Source of the DNA: Flavobacterium caseinilyticum
GTDB lineage: Bacteria; Bacteroidota; Bacteroidia; Flavobacteriales; Flavobacteriaceae
DNA: 64,000 bases
Assembly: GCF_004349085.1 (NCBI RefSeq)
Contig: NZ_SMFM01000006.1
Location: forward strand, 1-64,000
Reading direction: 5' to 3'
In this document: piece after piece, positions 41,528 through 52,500 of the stretch
Layout: each line of letters begins with the position of its first letter
How positions within the stretch are numbered: the first letter of the stretch is position 1
Translations under genes and position numbers: made by a program
The notes under the pieces: model-generated
Told to the model about the DNA's origin: nothing
What the model saw: only the letters and a program-made list of their open reading frames with translations
Database searches by the model: none

Positions 41528-41728
41528 AATTTCTTTTTTTTGATTTTGTGTTGATTAAACGGTTCATTTTTTGATTGATGATTGATTTTTTTTGGAGCTT
41601 ATTCCTGCTTTCCATTTCAATCTTTTTTATTTTTAAAGAAAAAATAAAAAAGGATTTCCATTGCAATCAGGGCTATTGGGTTCATTTTATTTATTACGTC
41701 TATTCTCTTTTAATCCGTTTTAATTTTC

Positions 41729-42184
41729 CTAATTAATGAAAGGAATCGTTATTGGATATTTGTATTTTTCTCCATTTGATGTTTTGATGGAAGCGTAGAT
41801 GATTAAAAAGAATTCAGCCACTTTCAAAAGACCAAAAATTAAGACCGAAACCAAACCAATTGTCAGCAATCCGATGTTTCCGTCGAAATTAAAATTTCTA
41901 AAAGTAAAATCGTGATTATTTACTACAGCTTCCAACGGAATATTATTAAAGAGAGTAATTAAAAATATTGGAACTGCAATTAGGATGAGCACTAAAGAAT
42001 ACAGTAATAAACTTAACTGAAAATTAAGTACCTGTTTTCCATGGTGATCCACAAATTCTGAACTTTCCTTTTTTGAAGTCCAAAATAGTATTGGAAAAAT
42101 ATAATTTCCAAAGGGAATGAAATATTGAGTCAATGCACTCAAATGAGTAAATGTAGCGATGTTTTTTTCGGTTGTTGTTTCCAT
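41729..42184 (-). CDS. DUF4870 domain-containing membrane protein
   Basis: 151 aa with about four membrane helices. Family features are THLSALTQYFIPFGNYIFPILFW near the N-terminus, then FVDHHGKQVLNFQLSLLLYS and a C-terminal KYPITIPFI. Frequently found near PadR/PspC genes in Bacteroidota. The 200 bases between it and the PadR gene hold no gene. Confidence 0.85.
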   Translation of the reverse strand: METTTEKNIATFTHLSALTQYFIPFGNYIFPILFWTSKKESSEFVDHHGKQVLNFQLSLLLYSLVLILIAVPIFLITLFNNIPLEAVVNNHDFTFRNFNFDGNIGLLTIGLVSVLIFGLLKVAEFFLIIYASIKTSNGEKYKYPITIPFIN

Positions 42185-42416
42185 GATTAAAAGTATATAG
42201 TAATTTCTTATGCAAATATATGGCTAAAAGACAGTATCTTGTTTCGCATAGTACCAAATATTAACATAAAATTAACAAATTAATTTAATATGTACGCATA
42301 GTATTTTTTTGTATTTTAGCAAAAAACATAGCAACAATGAATACGCCATGAATCAATTTCCCACAGAAAAGGGGAGTAGTACTGCCGTATTCTTGTTTAA
42401 ATAAATAGGACTACAT

Positions 42417-42869
42417 ATGAAACTTACAGCCTCAAAACTTAATAAATTTCTGTTATTCAAATTACCTTCAGCATTTATCTGTGGTGTACGTGTAAAAGAG
42501 ATTGATGAAAACAAATGTGTAGTATCAGTAAAACACCGTTGGATTAATCAAAACCCGTTTAACTCCATGTATTTTGCAGTGCAGGCGATGGCTGCTGAGC
42601 TTTCTACCGGAGCTTTGGTAATGTTTCAAATTCAAAAAAGCGGCAGAAAAATATCGATGTTAGTCGCTAACAATAAAGGGAATTTCACTAAAAAAGCTAC
42701 GGGTAGAATTACTTTTACTTGTAAGGATGGTCATTTGATTGAACAAGCTATTCAACAAACAATTGCTACCGGAGAAGGACAAACATTCTGGATGAAGTCT
42801 ATAGGAACGGACGAAAAAGGAGTTCAAGTATCCGAAATGGATTTTGAATGGAGTGTAAGAATTAAATAA
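42417..42869 (+). CDS. DUF4442 family (hotdog thioesterase-like) protein
   Basis: 150 aa. Pattern typical of DUF4442: PSAFICGVRVKEIDENKCVV, KHRWINQNPFNSMYFAVQAM, AAELSTGALVMFQIQKS, then the sheet ISMLVANNKGNFTKKATGRI. The fold is that of acyl-CoA thioesterases; substrate unknown. Divergent from the DUF4870 gene. Confidence 0.8.
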   Translation: MKLTASKLNKFLLFKLPSAFICGVRVKEIDENKCVVSVKHRWINQNPFNSMYFAVQAMAAELSTGALVMFQIQKSGRKISMLVANNKGNFTKKATGRITFTCKDGHLIEQAIQQTIATGEGQTFWMKSIGTDEKGVQVSEMDFEWSVRIK

Positions 42870-43097
42870 TTACCCATAGTTCTATTTCGAACCAAGGGAC
42901 GAAATGTGGCGTTAGGGACTAAATCCTGGTAGAAACATGAATTGGAACCATTTTAGCGTGCCGTAGGTACGCGACATTTATCGTTTTATTGCGTACTTAA
43001 GGCACACTAACGAATTTCAAACCTAAATTACTACCTATATTTAGTGCCTAAAGGCACAAGAAAAGACTTTTAACTCTTGATTCGCATTATCTATAAA
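42870..43097. other. gene-free gap with inverted repeats
   Basis: GTGCC...GTACGC pairs with GCGTAC...GGCAC (about 42959-43012), and GTGCCT-AA-AGGCAC lies near 43043. No gene is seen. Confidence 0.5.
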
Positions 43098-43139
43098 AAA
43101 CAGAAAAACGCTTCTAAATCTAGAGGCGTTTTTCTGTTT
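43098..43139. terminator. bidirectional terminator
   Basis: AAACAGAAAAACGCTTCTA...TAGAGGCGTTTTTCTGTTT with one mismatch. It lies between the convergent thioesterase-like gene and the small Cys-rich protein gene. Confidence 0.85.
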
Positions 43140-43168
43140 GAAAGCTTTTTATTTTAAATCAGCTTTAA

Positions 43169-43378
43169 TTAGCAAGCTGTTTTGCATGTCTTTCCTTCCG
43201 CTTTGCATTTAGCTTTACACTTGGCCACTTCAGCAGCAGTCATCGTTTTAGCATTAGAATCTTTTTTAGCGCAACAAGATTCTTTTTTTGCTTTTTCTTT
43301 TGTAACAGTTTTACTTTCTTGCGCACTAAGATTTACTGTCATAAATGCGATTGCGATAAATGTTATAATCTTTTTCAT
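43169..43378 (-). CDS. small Cys-rich secreted protein
   Basis: 69 aa from ATG 43378, which begins the signal peptide KKIITFIAIAFMTVNLSAQ; a 21-codon extension upstream looks non-coding. The mature peptide is Lys-rich with paired Cys: ESCCAKKDSN, then CKAKCKAEGKTCKTAC at the C-terminus. Six Cys in 45 residues suggests metal binding or disulfides. No family recognised. Confidence 0.75.
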   Translation of the reverse strand: MKKIITFIAIAFMTVNLSAQESKTVTKEKAKKESCCAKKDSNAKTMTAAEVAKCKAKCKAEGKTCKTAC

Positions 43379-43527
43379 ATCTATAAATTTAAAATGGTTT
43401 TTATTTTTTTGCTTTGGAATTAATCCAAAATTACAATTCAAATATAAATAATAATTTAAATCAATTGTTTATTTACAGGTTAATATTTACTTAATTGAAT
43501 CAAGTTTTATTGCTGCAAACTTCCAGT

Positions 43528-46500
43528 TTACTTGATGATTATTTTTGTACTCATTTCTCCTTCGGAAGTTTTAAGTTTCACAATATAGACACCTGAAGCA
43601 AAATTTTTGATCGGTATCTGAATTCGTCTTTGATCTTTGTCTTCAACATCCCACTTATCGACAATCTGCCCTAACAGATTAATCAGATAAACATCATTCA
43701 CTGTAGTATCTGGAGTTTTGTTTTGGATAATCAGGGTTTTATAATTTCTTGCATACAAAACGTCAATTTCCTTGTCCAAGAACGACTCTTCAACACCAAG
43801 TGTTTTATTTAAAAACAGTATGTAAAACCTATTCTTATATTCGCCGATATCTAATGAAATGGAGAAAGCTTCATCCCTTATGTTCTGGTATCTGGCCGTT
43901 ACGGAATCGAATAAAAATATTTTGGTGCTTTCTGTTATATTTTCTAGCTCATCAATTTTTATAGTAATTGGTCCCTTATCAGCAATTGTAATTCCTAAAG
44001 GGATGACCTGATCCTCATTAAAATTATTAATTCCTTGAATCACATAAGCTTTGTTATTTATTTCCCAATAAATATCATTTTTTTGCATATCAAACGTAGG
44101 AGCATCGTAACCAATATCAGGTCCCGAGGTCGTGTTACTATCAGCCGTAACCAGCAGTTGCCTGTGTATACCTACAAAAGAGTCAAATCCCAGTCTGATT
44201 TTTGATCTTGCATCTATTATTTGAGTTTTTTTGTTTCCTACACTTTTCATAAATACAGAACTTTCGGGGCTTTCTCTTTTAAATGCACGTTGATTATTGT
44301 TAAAATTCAACAAAGGAGCAGCTACCGCTGTTCCAAGTGGCGCATCAATAAAAAATCCTTGTGCCACAGGAATGTATCGTTTTGGACTTCTTGATCCGCT
44401 GGAATTATTATTTACGGTTAATACACTATTTGCAATGCCAGGAACCCCTCCGGATAAATTATACGCAGCATAACCTCCGGTATATTGCGCCAGTATATGA
44501 TTGTTAGTAACACCAAAATGATCCCAAAAGTACAACGTCCCGTTAAATACATTTTGTGTTGCGGTACAGCCTGCACAATCTTTCAGGTTGTTTCTTATAA
44601 ACTCGTTTGCATCAAGTGCTGATGGATAAGGGTTTCCGACTAGGTAAATTTGGTTTAAAGGTAATGGTAGTGAAATTGTAGCGTTATTTGGTTTTCCTAT
44701 AAAAACATAGTTTTGCGTCACATTAGTTGCGGCAGTGCCTCCCGTTCCTTTCATCGTAAATCCTTCCCCTGTTTTTAAAAACCCAGTGCTTCCAAGATAG
44801 TTCCATTGATTATAATTTTGTAGCTCGGTACTTTTAACCTTATCGTTATAAGACCAAATCCAGCGGTTGCTTGTTTTTATCGGCGATGATAACGCGCCAT
44901 CAGCAAAATAGGCACCATCATTGAAAGAGATTAGGCCCGGAGCTGCTGAATTTGTGCCATCTTTTGCTACTCCTATAACTGAATATGGTGCGTTATTAGC
45001 GCCTCCTTGAATACTTACCGGTGATGACCAATAATTATAGTTGTAACTGTTACGCTGGCCTTGCTGATCGCGTTCAATGTATCCCAAACTGGCTTCCTCT
45101 AAAATACTTTCATTAACCTGGGTAGTGGAAAAGTAGAAATCGGAATCATAAGAGCCATAACGTTTTTGCAATAGTTGCGATTCTCCAACTAAATCAATAT
45201 TGCCGTCCAGTTTTAAATAATGTGTGATCCATAGCATGCGACCACTGTTACTTTCGTTTTGAGGCGCGGGAGCTGGTTCCGCCATTGTTAACTTACCTGA
45301 AATTGACTTCAATCCCAAAAGTGTAATTCCATCTTTTCCACCAGCTTCTACCGACTTAATATTGTTTGATATTTTTACTATGTTCCAATCAATGCGTGTC
45401 TTAGCAACATCAATTCCTACACTATTCGGGTAATCCCAAACAACTGGCTGAGTCCAGGTGCTCATAACATTCCAATCTCCATCGTTTGCGCTTGTATATG
45501 GTAATGGTGCCGTATTTTCCTGCCAAGTGGTCATATTACGAAGTTTTCCATTTACAGGAATAGTGGAATTATCCGGTGTATAGCCACCATTTGTTATTGT
45601 TCCAATCAATAATTGAAAATAACCCTTCAGTGTTCCAAAGCCGAAGCCTGGAGCGGGCATTGGAATTTCTACGCCGATATTCGCATTATTTTGCAAACGT
45701 TGGTTCATTGTGAATCTTATCTGATCTTCTGTAATTTTCCCATCCCAGATCCTAACTTCTTCTATCCAGCCGGAGAAATGATTATCAGTATTCGGAGGAG
45801 TCCATCGTGCACCTATAAATGCTCGGTCTGTACCTTTAGCGGAAATAGTTTTATTTACGTTAATTCCGTCCACATATAATTTCCCGTCAGTATCTACTGC
45901 AATATGGTACCAACGTTTATTTAGTACTACTGATGAAGGAAGATCTGACATATTTATTTCTAAATTTTTAGTGCTGATAATTGTACCTTTTGAGGCATCT
46001 GTAAAGGTTCCGTCTGCTTTTAGTCTTGGGTATGGTCTTATCCAAGCCTCTATGCTATAGGTTCCAGTATATCCTGTGCCAAGGTCAACATAGTCATCAA
46101 CCCCGTCGAAATCTAAGGTGGTACAATCTTGTATACTTAATTTAGGTCCAATGTAATTAGGGATACAAGTGGTATTTTGGATAATTTGTCCATTTTCATC
46201 TTTTGACATCGGTACTAAAACCCAATTGATGGTATAGTCTCCTATATTTGCTGCTGTGAAAATGGCTTTTGGATTATTTTTAGGATCTATGTTAACACTT
46301 TGGTCAGGATTAGAAAGAACAAATCCCACAGGCCCCTGAATACTCCATTCGCCTACGTATCCATCCGGCGTAGGGTAAGAAGTTATTGCACCTTGTTTTC
46401 CTCCAACAACGGCAGCACTTAGAGGTACACTATTAGTTCCACAGCCTACTGCCGATGCTACTGTTGTGGTTGTATATTTATCGAAGGCAAAAACCCTTAC

Positions 46501-49500
46501 TTCTTCTTGATTTACTGGGCTGGAACATGTATTACCAGCACTGTCAAGAATCAATGACGTTTTTACCACAAAGATATTCCAACCAATTTTTGTTGGAGTC
46601 CAGGTTACATTATTTGTGGTTCCAATAATTATAGGATTTGAAGGATCAGTAGTATCAGTCCATTGCAAGTTTACATCTCTAGGGCCTTCAGGTACTTTGA
46701 TGTTATCTAAAGCCCAGATATCTCCAACTCTACTACCAGTATAGCTAAATCGAACCCTTAAATTACTATAGCCAATGTAGTCTCCTAAATCAATTTCCAT
46801 CTGGTTTATACCAGGTGTTCCTTGTCCAAAACGATCGTAATTTCCACTAGTTGCTATGCCAGACTGTTGGAATAATATAGGTTCGGAGGTATAGGAAACT
46901 CCACCATTTGTTGAAATTTCTACTTTAATAGTTGCGCCAGGAGTAAGGTTGTAAGCCTGATCAAAAGTTAGAATGGCTTCGTCCAAGGCACCTAATGAAA
47001 ATACTGCTGTTTCAAGTGTCGATGGGTTATTCCCCGATACAATAGCAAAACCTTTATTGCCCGCGGTGCTTAGGGAAGTATCCCATCTTTTATCAACGAT
47101 TTCGTAAGTTGGGGTTAAATTTGCCGTAGCGAAATCATGCGGATTGGTTCTTAACCACTTATCTGGATTTCTATTATCAGCAGAAGATTCGAAATTAAAA
47201 TTAGTATTTCCAAATTGATCTGTTATTCTCCAGCCTTTATTAGTTATGGATGAATTATCAAAAGCACCTCCCTCAAATTGTCCGAAAGATTCACCATAAC
47301 CTGTTTGTGAGCTTAGTTCAACCCCTTCACCGATACAAATTACCTTTTTGTTTGCGGAAACTGGACTTGGTTTAATATTAGTTGGGATAACACTGATAAT
47401 AGCAGTTTCACTATATACGTTTGGTGAACAAGCACCACTACTTATCTCTACCCTGAATACTGTAGATGCCGTAATCTTTAAGTTATTTATTTGTGAGGCC
47501 GAGAGAGAAGTACCAGTAAAATTTCCGGCACCGTCTGGAATTACAGACCAAGATGGTGCGGTACTTGTTCTATATTCCCATTTTACTATTGTACCTACGA
47601 TACCTGTTAAATCCAGTTTAACTGGATTAACAACAACAACAGCAGCATTTGGATTGGGATCTATACAAGATAAAAAGATTCTTCCTGTTGCTCCAAAGGA
47701 TAAGATTCCACCTTTAGGATTAGGGTCAATAGTAATGGTGAATGTTTTAGAAGATCCGGCACAATTAACACTTCCGTTATTAAAAGTTGGCGTAACCACA
47801 ATTGTTGCTACAACTGGAGAAGTTCCAGTATTTGCGGCTGTAAATACAGGAATGTTTCCAGTTCCGGTAGCGGCCAGTCCGATTAAAGCAGTATTATTAG
47901 TCCAAGAATATGTTGTAGTTCCGATAGTGTTTATGGTTGTAAAAGCAGGTACAGTTGATGAACTTCCGTTACAAAAAACTTGATTAGTAGGTAGATTGAC
48001 TTGAGCAGCAGGATTTACTGTTATGGATCCGCTTAAAGAAGCGTTACTACAAAGTCCTTGTGTCGTTACCGTATAATTAAAAGTTCCAACTACAGATGGA
48101 GTACCGCTTATTGTATACACTCTAGTTCCAGAATTATAGGAACCAGTGACACCAGCTGGAAGTGCGCCAGCTGTAATGGAAGCGTTAGTCCCACCGCCTC
48201 CAATAGCATAACTGATATTAAGTACAGTATTAACGCAATTTGTCGGATTGTCTGACCCTGCTCCAGATGATAATACAATAGTTGAATTAGGATTAACGGT
48301 AACATCAACTGTAAATGGTAATCCCAAACAGGAATTTGAAGTAGGAGTTACGGTATATCGAATAATTCCTGCCGTTGTTCCCGTATTGTTTAAAGTTTGA
48401 ACGATGGTGTTTTGGGTACCATTGCTAAATCCAGTAATTGTCCCTTCGGTAGGAGAAGTTTGAATGGCGGCTGTCCAACTATACGTTGTGCCAGTTACTG
48501 CCGAGTTTAACGCTACGTTTGTTGTTGAACCACTGCAAATCGTTTGAGCTATGGCAGAACCTACAGGAGCGGGATTAATTGTTACGTCAACTGTAAAAGT
48601 TATTCCTGTACAAAAGTTTGCAGTAGGAGTAATTGTATAGCGAATAGTTCCTGCTGATGTGCCTGTATTGTTTAAAGATTGGGCAATTGTATTTCCCGAA
48701 CTATCGCTAAATCCAGTAATTGTTCCACCCGTTGGATTAGTTTGAATTGCTGCAATCCAACTAAATGTTGTGCCGCTAACGGTTGAGTTTAGCGCCACAT
48801 TTGTCGAAGATCCGCTACAGATAGTTTGAGTAGTGGCAGATCCTATTGGTTTTGGACTAATTGTTAATAGTACTGCTGTTGACTGTATAGAGGTGCAAGT
48901 ATAACCTGAAGAGCCAGAAATTATCACATCATAATTACCTGCATCACTTAAAGCTGCTGTTGTGATAGTGTAAGTAGCAGAAGTTTCTCCAGTGATATTA
49001 CCACCGTTTTTTCTCCATTGATATGTCAAAGGATCGCCACCAGCATCTGCTGTTACTGAGAAACTAACATTTGCCGTGTCTTCGCAAACAGTTTTTGAAA
49101 TTGGCTGAGATGTTATAGCAATGGATTGATCAATATTCAACGTTACTTGGTCAGAAGTAATAGCTGCGCAAGGTGAGATCCCGCTAACAATTGCATAATA
49201 AGGGCCGTCATCAGTTAAAGCAGCTTGAGCGAAATTTAATACATTAGTATTAGCGCCAGTTATATTAGCCGAATTTACAACAGCGACTCCACTACCTATT
49301 ATCCCTTTATACCATTGAAAAGTTAATCCGTCTCCACTAGCTACTACGCCAAAGGTTGCAGGGTTGGAAGCACAAACACCTACATTAGATGGCTGAGTAT
49401 TTATAGTTACTAAGCGGTTTATAATCAAAATAGAATTGTTTGATGTTAAAGGAATACAAGGACCCGTTCCCGTAATTACTACATTATAATCATTGGCAGT

Positions 49501-52500
49501 ATCAGTAGTTTGTAAATTAGACAGCGTTAAAGTTGATGAGTTCGCGCCAGCTATATTGGCTCCGTTTACCAAATTAGTGCTGCCTTTTCTCCATTGATAT
49601 ATTAAGCCTGCACCCGTTGCATTTACGTTTAAAGTGGCTGTACCTCCCGAACATAAAGTTTGGGTTGCTGGAGGTTGGGTTATAATTGAGACTGCTTGGT
49701 TAATGACCAATGTTGCATTATTTGAAGTCAAGGGTGCGCATGGTACAGTTCCTGTAATTACCACGTTGTAATCAGAAGCCGCATCACCGCTAACTGTTGG
49801 ATTTATGGTTAAAGTGGCTGTGGTAGCACCTGAAATAGTACCTCCATTAGTTAAATTAGTAGTTCCTTTTCTCCATTGATACGTTAAACCTGTTCCTGTC
49901 GCTACTACATTAAAACTTGCTGATGTTCCTGAACAAACGGTTTGTGTTGGTGCTGGTTGAGTATTTACAGCTACTATTTGGTTTACTACAAGGCTCGATA
50001 TATTTGATGTAACCGCCGTGCAAGGTGCTGTTCCGCTGACAACTACAGTGTAATTTGCAGCATCAGACGAAGTAACATTAGCTAATGTTAAAGTAGATGT
50101 TGTTGCACCAGAGACATTGCTACCATTTACTAAATCGGTTCCGCCTTTTTTCCACTGATAATTTAAACCTGTTCCTGCCGCGCTCACACTAAATGTTGCT
50201 GTACTACCTGAACATAAAGTCTGTGTTGTTGGTGGTTGTGCAGTTATTGCAACAACTTGGTTCACGACCAAAGCTGCATTATTTGAAGTCAAAGGGGTAC
50301 AAGGTGCAGTTCCTGTAATTATCACGTTGTAATCCGAAGAAGCATCACCACTTACTGCTGGATTTATCGTTAAAGTTGCTGTTGTAGCTCCTAAAATTGC
50401 ACCTCCATCAGTTAAATTAGTACTACCTTTTCTCCATTGATACGTTAAACCAGTTCCTGTTGCTACTACATTAAAACTTGCTGCTGTTCCCGAACAAACG
50501 GTTTGTGATGTTGCAGGTTGAGTTCCAATGTCTACTATTTGGTTTACTATTAAAGCAGCCGTTGAAGAAGCTACGGGACCACAAGGACTCGCCCCGCTTA
50601 CAATGACATTATAACTTCCGGCATCCGAAGTGGCTAAATTGGATAAATTTAATGTAGCCGTGGTAACTCCTGTTATATTTCCTGTATTGCTAAGGTTAGT
50701 AGTGCCTTTTCTCCATTGGTAGGTTAATCCGGAGCCAGTTGCGCTAACACTAAAAGTAGCTGTGCTTCCTGAACATAAGGTTTGTGTCGTTAGTGGTTGG
50801 GCAGTTATTGCAACAACTTGGTTTACCACCAAAGCTGCATTATTGGAAGTCAAGGGCGTGCAAGGAGCACTTCCTGTTATCACAACATTATAATCGGCTG
50901 CCGCATCGCCAGGCGATACCGGATTAACAACTAATGTCGCAGTGGTTGCTCCACTGATACTACCCGCGTTTACAAGGTTGGTTGTTCCTTTTCTCCATTG
51001 GTAGTTTAATCCTGTTCCAGTGGCCGTAACATTAAAGCTGGCTGAATTTCCTGAACATAGGGTTTGCGAAACAGCAGGGTGAGCACTGATCGCTACAACT
51101 TGGTTCACATTCAATATGGCATTCAAAGAGGCGACAGAAGTGCAGGAACTCGCTCCGCTTACTATAACGTTGTAAGAACCGGCATCACCCACTGAAACGC
51201 TTGTTAAATTTAAAGTAGCGCTTGTTGCACCGGATATATTCCCACCATTTACTAACGGTGTTGACCCTTTTTTCCATTGATAAGTCAAACCTGTGCCTGT
51301 TGCTTCTGCACTCATACTTACGTTCGATCCTGAACAAGCGGTTTGTGAAGCTATAGGCTGAGATGTAATTACTACTGCCTGATTTACCGTGACGTTTACT
51401 GTTGCGGTGCCAGCAAGTGTAGAACATCCTGTAGGAGTATTTGTTTTTATTGTTAGAATTACATTACCGGCACTGATAGCCGGGGTGTAAGTTGCAGACA
51501 CTATTATTGGATTAGTTCCCGATGTTATTATGTTAGAAAAATTTCCGCTTGGTGCTGACCACGTTCCTGCATTTGCATTCCCTGTTAATGTTCCAACAAC
51601 TGAAATAGCGCTATTCGAACAAACTGATTGTGTTGCAGAGGAAACAGTTACCCCTGTAAACGAATTAACGTTTATTGCATTACTACCGTTACTAGCTGTT
51701 GAAACACTAATATTTCCGCAAGTATTAACTGCCTGTACAGTTACAACTTGATTACCAGTTTGGGCCGCAGTTGTCACAGAGACCGTAATTGTATTGGTCA
51801 AATCTCCTGATAAAATTGTCCATCCGGAAGGTAAAATCCAATTGTAATACTGCACACCAGTCGCGCCTGCCGGAGCTGTAAGTGTAATATTTGCTGTTGG
51901 ACAAATTGATTTACTTGGGGAGATCGATATGGATGCACTACCATTCCATCCAGACGGTGGAGCTGTATACACCGTCATAATAATGCTATTGCTGGTTACT
52001 GTAACGGGAGATGCGCAACCAATATTTGATGTCATTACAACGGTAATTGTTGATGGGCTTGCAAGTGACGTAGTAGTGTAGGTTGAATTGGTTGCGCTAT
52101 TTATATTTACACCATTTCTTTGCCATTGATATGTTGGGTTAGTGCCACCATTTACTGGCGTTGCCGTAAACGTTACGCTTGTTCCAGCGCTATTACAAAT
52201 AGAAGTAGACGTTGATGTAATAGTCACAGAGGGTACTACAGCAGGATTGACAGTGATCGTTCCTGTAGCTGTAGTCTGATTACAAGAACCTGTCGTTGTC
52301 ACTGTATAAGGAAAGGAGCCACTAACAGTGGGTGTTCCGTTTATAGTAAATGTTCCGCCACTATAAATGCCATTTACGCCGGTTGGTAATCCTGTTACGG
52401 TTGCTCCAGTTCCCCCACCGCTAATGGCAAATGTAATCGTACTAATTGCGGTGTTAATGCACCTGGTTAGATTATTTGAACCACCTCCTGAGGTTAAAGT

